This document shows, in pieces, positions 7,126 through 9,659 of a stretch of 9,659 bases of DNA. Position 1 is the first letter of the stretch; every line of letters begins with the position of its first letter. The position numbers were made by a program, and so were the translations under genes. Source of the stretch: JBPCRW01 sp050996405 (GTDB lineage Bacteria > Acidobacteriota > Blastocatellia > Pyrinomonadales > Pyrinomonadaceae); contig JBPCRW010000053.1 of assembly GCA_050996405.1 (NCBI GenBank), positions 1 through 9,659 on the forward strand, written 5' to 3'. The notes beneath the pieces are model-generated. The model saw only the letters and a program-made list of their open reading frames with translations, was not told the DNA's origin and searched no databases.

Positions 7126-7131
7126 TCTCCT
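7126..7131 (-). promoter_or_regulatory. Ribosome binding site that fixes the hydrolase start
   Basis: Read leftward this is AGGAGA, followed by 10 bases and GTG (7113-7115). It supports the GTG over the TTG 60 bases upstream, and the resulting N-terminus is a canonical signal peptide. Confidence 0.7.
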
Positions 7132-7274
7132 GTGACGCGGTTTAAATAACGTTTTAATTTTAATACGATTGGCAAATGATTCTGGTTTATTTTTACGGCA
7201 GAAAATTTTATTCGTCAAAGCGATGTAGTAAATTCAAAAAAGTTTATTCAAAATTTTTATTGTCCGCAAACTAA

Positions 7275-7940
7275 ATGCTTAACGAACGAAAATTATTTAC
7301 TGCCAGTCAAAATTTAGCCGAAGCCGATTCGGATTTGAAATTTATTTTTGAAAAATACGGCACGCCGCCGTTGTGGAAGCGCGAAGCGAATTTTGCGACG
7401 CTCGTTCACATCATTTTAGAACAGCAGGTTTCGCTCGCGTCTGCGCTTTCGGCGTTTAATAAATTAAAGGAAAACTTAGGCAAAATCACGCCCGAAAAAG
7501 TTTTGAGTTTGTCGGATGAAGAATTGAAAACCTGTTATTTTTCGCGGCAGAAAACGATTTACGCGAGAGAATTGTCAGAAGCGATTCTGGACGGAAATCT
7601 GAATTTGAAAAATCTCGAAAATCTTTCTGTTGAAGAAGCGAAACGCGAACTCAAAAAAATAAAAGGCATCGGCGACTGGACTGCGGATATTTATTTGCTG
7701 ATGGCGCAGCTTCGCGCCGACGTGATGCCGAAAGGCGATTTGGCTCTGCACGTCGCGTGGAAAAAATTAAAAAATCTCGAACACGCGCCAAACTCCGACG
7801 AGTTTCAGCAAATCGCGGAAAAGTGGAAACCGTTTCGCGCTGTCGCCGCAAGATTATTGTGGCATTTTTATCTGTCGGAAAAGAATTTTCACCACAAAGA
7901 CACAAGGGACACGAAGAATTCAAATCAAAAAGCAAAATAA
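7275..7940 (+). CDS. DNA-3-methyladenine glycosylase II (AlkA-type HhH-GPD)
   Basis: A 221-residue base-excision repair glycosylase for alkylated purines. Recognisable parts are IILEQQVS (46-53), the helix-hairpin-helix LKKIKGIGDWTADIYLL (126-142), and the catalytic aspartate D155 in MPKGDLAL. It lacks the N-terminal domain of E. coli AlkA and matches the shorter Mag/AlkA form. It has no 4Fe-4S cysteines, so it is not an EndoIII or MutY type. The ATG at 7275 has no clear Shine-Dalgarno; the gene is divergent from the secreted hydrolase with a 159-base A/T-rich gap in which I find no convincing promoter. The true domain ends near residue 204; the last 16 residues (HHKDTRDTKN and on) and the stop are encoded by an inverted-repeat element. 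A second, unrelated-family glycosylase (Tag) is 5.6 kb to the left. Confidence 0.9.
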   Translation: MLNERKLFTASQNLAEADSDLKFIFEKYGTPPLWKREANFATLVHIILEQQVSLASALSAFNKLKENLGKITPEKVLSLSDEELKTCYFSRQKTIYARELSEAILDGNLNLKNLENLSVEEAKRELKKIKGIGDWTADIYLLMAQLRADVMPKGDLALHVAWKKLKNLEHAPNSDEFQQIAEKWKPFRAVAARLLWHFYLSEKNFHHKDTRDTKNSNQKAK

Positions 7941-8004
7941 TCAATCGGTTTTTCGATTATTGCATTCCTTCTATTTTTCTTTGTGTTCCTTGTGTCTTTG
8001 TGGT
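7891..8004. repeat. 114-base inverted-repeat element between convergent genes
   Basis: The left arm, starting ACCACAAAGACACAAGGG (7891-7918), and right arm, ending CCTTGTGTCTTTGTGGT (7977-8004), are complementary at 26 of 28 positions; both mismatches would be G-U or A-C type in RNA. The 58-base centre holds a further AATAATC/GATTATT pair (7936-7942, 7955-7961). The arms recall the widespread intergenic repeat with CACAAAG-type units that yields translated tails such as HKDTKDTK. It carries no gene. The left arm lies inside the glycosylase reading frame; the right arm abuts the stop codon of the regulator gene. A strong hairpin here might limit read-through from both sides. Confidence 0.85.
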
Positions 8005-8442
8005 TTATTTCTTCGATTCAATAACGCGGCGTTTGACGGGCGATGAAAGCACAATCGAAGTTGTCGTAATACCGTAAGGCGTAAGTTTGTCAATCAGATT
8101 TTGCAGGTGTCCGACATCCGCGACGGCGACTTTCAAAATGAACGAATCGTTGCCCGTGCCGCGATGACATTCTAAAACCTCGCTCGATTTTTCCGCGACT
8201 TTAATAATGCGCGAATAATCAACGCCGGAAATGCTCATCCGAATAAACGCCGTAATCGGCAGACCGACTTTTGCCGCGTCAATTTCGGCGCGATAGCCCG
8301 TGATAATTTCAGCGTCTTCGAGTTTGCGGATTCTTTCGATGACAGCAGGCGTGGTCAAACCGATTCGGCGACTTAATTCGGCAAAACTCGTCCGCGCGTT
8401 CTCCTGTAACTCTTTAAGTATTTTCCAGTCAATTTCGTCCAT
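8005..8442 (-). CDS. Lrp/AsnC-family transcriptional regulator
   Basis: A 145-residue amino-acid-responsive regulator. Residues 1-60 form the winged helix-turn-helix, with the family pattern DEIDWKILKELQENAR, FAELSRRIGLTTPAVIERIRKLE and IITGYRA; residues about 64-140 form the RAM ligand-binding domain, with HRGTGNDSFILKV at 93-105 as the effector loop. Such proteins assemble as dimers to octamers and wrap DNA. It is divergent from phenylalanine 4-monooxygenase, with 169 bases between the starts, so it likely controls both itself and that gene, perhaps in response to phenylalanine or tyrosine; this is inference from context. The ATG at 8440-8442 starts exactly at the conserved DEIDWKIL, although no Shine-Dalgarno is visible. 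Its stop codon touches the inverted-repeat element. Confidence 0.93.
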   Translation of the reverse strand: MDEIDWKILKELQENARTSFAELSRRIGLTTPAVIERIRKLEDAEIITGYRAEIDAAKVGLPITAFIRMSISGVDYSRIIKVAEKSSEVLECHRGTGNDSFILKVAVADVGHLQNLIDKLTPYGITTTSIVLSSPVKRRVIESKK

Positions 8443-8481
8443 TATTTTAGATTTTAAATCAAATGCCTAAAATTAACTTAA

Positions 8482-8510
8482 AATATAAGGAATTTGTATC
8501 GTAAAAACAA
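8482..8510 (-). promoter_or_regulatory. Candidate promoter of the Lrp-type regulator
   Basis: Reading leftward, TTGTTT (8505-8510) and TATATT (8482-8487, 5 of 6 matches) are separated by 17 bases. The transcript would start near 8475, leaving about 33 bases of leader. One TAACTT half-site overlaps the -10, suggesting self-repression. Confidence 0.35.
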
Positions 8511-8520
8511 AAGTCGCCTA

Positions 8521-8549
8521 TTCAAACAATTTACTAATTCGATTACAAT
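8521..8549 (+). promoter_or_regulatory. Candidate promoter of phenylalanine 4-monooxygenase
   Basis: TTCAAA (8521-8526, 4 of 6) and TACAAT (8544-8549, 5 of 6) are separated by 17 bases. Transcription would start near 8556 with a leader of about 55 bases that contains the two right-hand TAACTT-type words. Confidence 0.4.
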
Positions 8550-8611
8550 AGATTATTCGCCGATAACTTTTCTTTTAAGTTAGACATCAAAATCAAAAGC
8601 GAGGAAAAATT

Positions 8612-9520
8612 ATGCCGACCGAAACGATTGCCGAAACCAAACCAGCCTTAAGCGTAAAAAATTACGAAGTCAGGGACGAAGATTTACCCGAATTCCGCGA
8701 TATAAAATTTGAAAATATCAACCAACTCGAACTCGACCACCCGGGCGCGAACGATGAAGAATATCGCCGCCGCCGCGACAGCATCGCCGGATTAGCGAAA
8801 AGTTTTCGCAAAACCGGCGTTATTACCGATGTCGAATATACGGACGAAGAACAAAAAGTCTGGCAAATCGTGGCGACGAAACTGGAAGAAATTCAAGCGC
8901 GACGCGCTTCTGAATTTTATCTCGACGCAAAGCGAAAACTCGGCATCACGACTGAACGTATTCCGCAGCTTTCCGAGATGAACAAACGTTTGAAGGAACT
9001 CTCAAATTTCCGTCTCGCGCCGATTGAAGGTTTGGTCGAAACGCGCGCTTTTTTAAGCTGGCTGTCGTATAGGACGATGCTTTGCACGCAGTATATTCGC
9101 CACACTTCGCGCCCCGAATACACGCCCGAACCCGACATCGTTCACGAGGCAATCGGGCATATCCCGAATTTTACAAACCGCGATTTCGCGGACTTTTCGC
9201 AGTTCATCGGACACGGCGCGAGAATCGCTTCGGACGAACAACTCGAAGAACTCGGCAGGCTTTACTGGTTCACGGTCGAATTCGGTTTAGTCGAAGAACG
9301 CGGCGAACTAAAGGCTTACGGCGCGGGTTTGCTGTCGAGTTTCGGCGAACTCGAAAACGCTTTTACAGACAATGTGGAACGCCGCCCGTTCGATTTAGAA
9401 CAGGTCATCAACACGCCGTATTCATATTCGGATATGCAGCCGATTCTGTATGTCATTCCGTCGTATAGTTATTTGAAAGAAACGACGCGCAAATACATCG
9501 AAAGTTTCGGCAAAAAATAG
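8612..9520 (+). CDS. phhA: Phenylalanine 4-monooxygenase
   Basis: This non-haem iron, tetrahydropterin-dependent enzyme converts phenylalanine to tyrosine, the first step of phenylalanine breakdown. The 302-residue protein has the family signature PDIVHEAIGHIP (174-185) with iron ligands H178 and H183, and the third ligand E223 in YWFTVEFGL, exactly 40 residues after the second histidine as in human PAH. Other core segments are FLSWLSYRTMLCTQYIRH and YGAGLLSSFGE. There is no N-terminal ACT domain, so it is the bacterial catalytic-only form with a short 20-residue leader. GAGGA at 8601-8605 sets the ATG at 8612. It is divergent from an Lrp/AsnC regulator. The pterin-recycling dehydratase (phhB) is not in this window. 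Tryptophan or tyrosine hydroxylase specificity cannot be strictly excluded from motifs alone. Confidence 0.94.
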   Translation: MPTETIAETKPALSVKNYEVRDEDLPEFRDIKFENINQLELDHPGANDEEYRRRRDSIAGLAKSFRKTGVITDVEYTDEEQKVWQIVATKLEEIQARRASEFYLDAKRKLGITTERIPQLSEMNKRLKELSNFRLAPIEGLVETRAFLSWLSYRTMLCTQYIRHTSRPEYTPEPDIVHEAIGHIPNFTNRDFADFSQFIGHGARIASDEQLEELGRLYWFTVEFGLVEERGELKAYGAGLLSSFGELENAFTDNVERRPFDLEQVINTPYSYSDMQPILYVIPSYSYLKETTRKYIESFGKK

Positions 9521-9600
9521 TGCTTTAAGTTTATGCGATACATTCAGCGTTCATTTTTGCTTTTGATTTGTTTGACAATTTTTTGAGTTAGAATAATGTT

Positions 9601-9659
9601 ATGAAAAATTTAATTGAATCCGATCCGAAAATAATGTTCGGTAAGCCTGTGATCAAAGG
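9601..9659 (+). CDS. DUF433-domain protein, 5' fragment
   Basis: The window ends after 19 full codons. The visible start, MKNLIESDPKIMFGKPVIK, matches the opening of DUF433 proteins, whose hallmark is a DPxIxxGKPVIKGTR-like segment. These small proteins are often antitoxins or antitoxin-like partners of a PIN-like DUF5615 protein placed directly downstream; that neighbour would lie outside the window. A perfect TTGACA occurs at 9572-9577 but without a convincing -10 at proper spacing, and no Shine-Dalgarno precedes the ATG. The flanking DNA (9521-9600) is A/T-rich. Function beyond family resemblance is inference. Confidence 0.7.
   Translation, partial: MKNLIESDPKIMFGKPVIK

Larger units (their letters stand above)
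8474..8582. promoter_or_regulatory. Spaced inverted half-sites, possible Lrp-binding region
   Basis: TAACTTAAAA (8474-8483) recurs as its exact complement TTTTAAGTTA (8573-8582), 89 bases away, and a related TAACTTTT lies at 8564-8571. The left site touches the proposed -10 of the regulator gene and the right pair lies downstream of the proposed start of the monooxygenase gene. Lrp proteins bind several A/T-rich sites across a region, which fits. The sites are simple A/T-rich words, so chance is possible. Confidence 0.35.

Noticed and set aside
7651..8077. Frames on both strands through the 7891-8004 element encoding cysteine-rich strings such as PLCLCG
   Set aside because: These are the typical spurious translations of the repeat arms and run antisense or out of frame to the glycosylase and regulator genes.
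9082..9468. Arg/His-rich plus-strand frame of 128 residues inside phhA
   Set aside because: It is a shifted frame of a gene with complete active-site motifs and has no independent start signal.
9541..9559. CATTCAGCGTTCATT as a second FadR-like operator after phhA
   Set aside because: It shares only GCGTTCATT with the palindrome at 4943-4962 and is not itself an inverted repeat.

Overview
The window looks like a stretch of chromosome from a free-living heterotrophic bacterium. Gene content, mixed base composition (about 30% G+C at the left edge, over 50% inside the large fatty-acid gene, from lines I counted by eye), lipid and amino-acid catabolism, and short hydrophobic signal peptides ending in A-Q fit an acidobacterium of the Blastocatellia type. 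That placement is an inference from general resemblance. No rRNA or marker gene is present to test it. I see no tRNA, rRNA, CRISPR array, prophage or transposase, and no gene-free stretch exceeds 300 bases.

Left part (1-2477, minus strand): an AT-rich orphan gene with a four-cysteine motif lies at 113-535. Upstream of it is a compact three-gene run, reading leftward: a HAD-family sugar-phosphate-type hydrolase, 3-methyladenine DNA glycosylase I (tag) and a YbaK/EbsC-type editing deacylase. The first two genes overlap by 11 bases and the next two are 2 bases apart, so they are probably co-translated.

Centre (2478-5799): a large fused 3-hydroxyacyl-CoA dehydrogenase/enoyl-CoA hydratase (FadN-like) is read leftward. 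Its promoter spacer carries a perfect 8+8 palindrome resembling the operators of TetR-type fatty-acid regulators. Divergent from it is a secreted protein made of two peptidoglycan-binding repeats, followed by a clear intrinsic terminator.

Right part (5800-9659): a secreted alpha/beta hydrolase with an N-terminal DUF3887-like domain (minus) is divergent from an AlkA-type DNA glycosylase (plus). The end of the glycosylase gene runs into a 114-base inverted-repeat element that fills the gap up to a convergent Lrp/AsnC regulator. That regulator is divergent from phenylalanine 4-monooxygenase, and the shared intergenic region carries spaced inverted half-sites. The window ends in the first 19 codons of a DUF433 protein.

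Most of this is ordinary housekeeping and catabolism. The best leads are the palindrome inside the fatty-acid promoter, the repeat element that supplies the glycosylase C-terminus, and the putative Lrp-phhA regulatory region. I do not see a convincing new multi-gene system.
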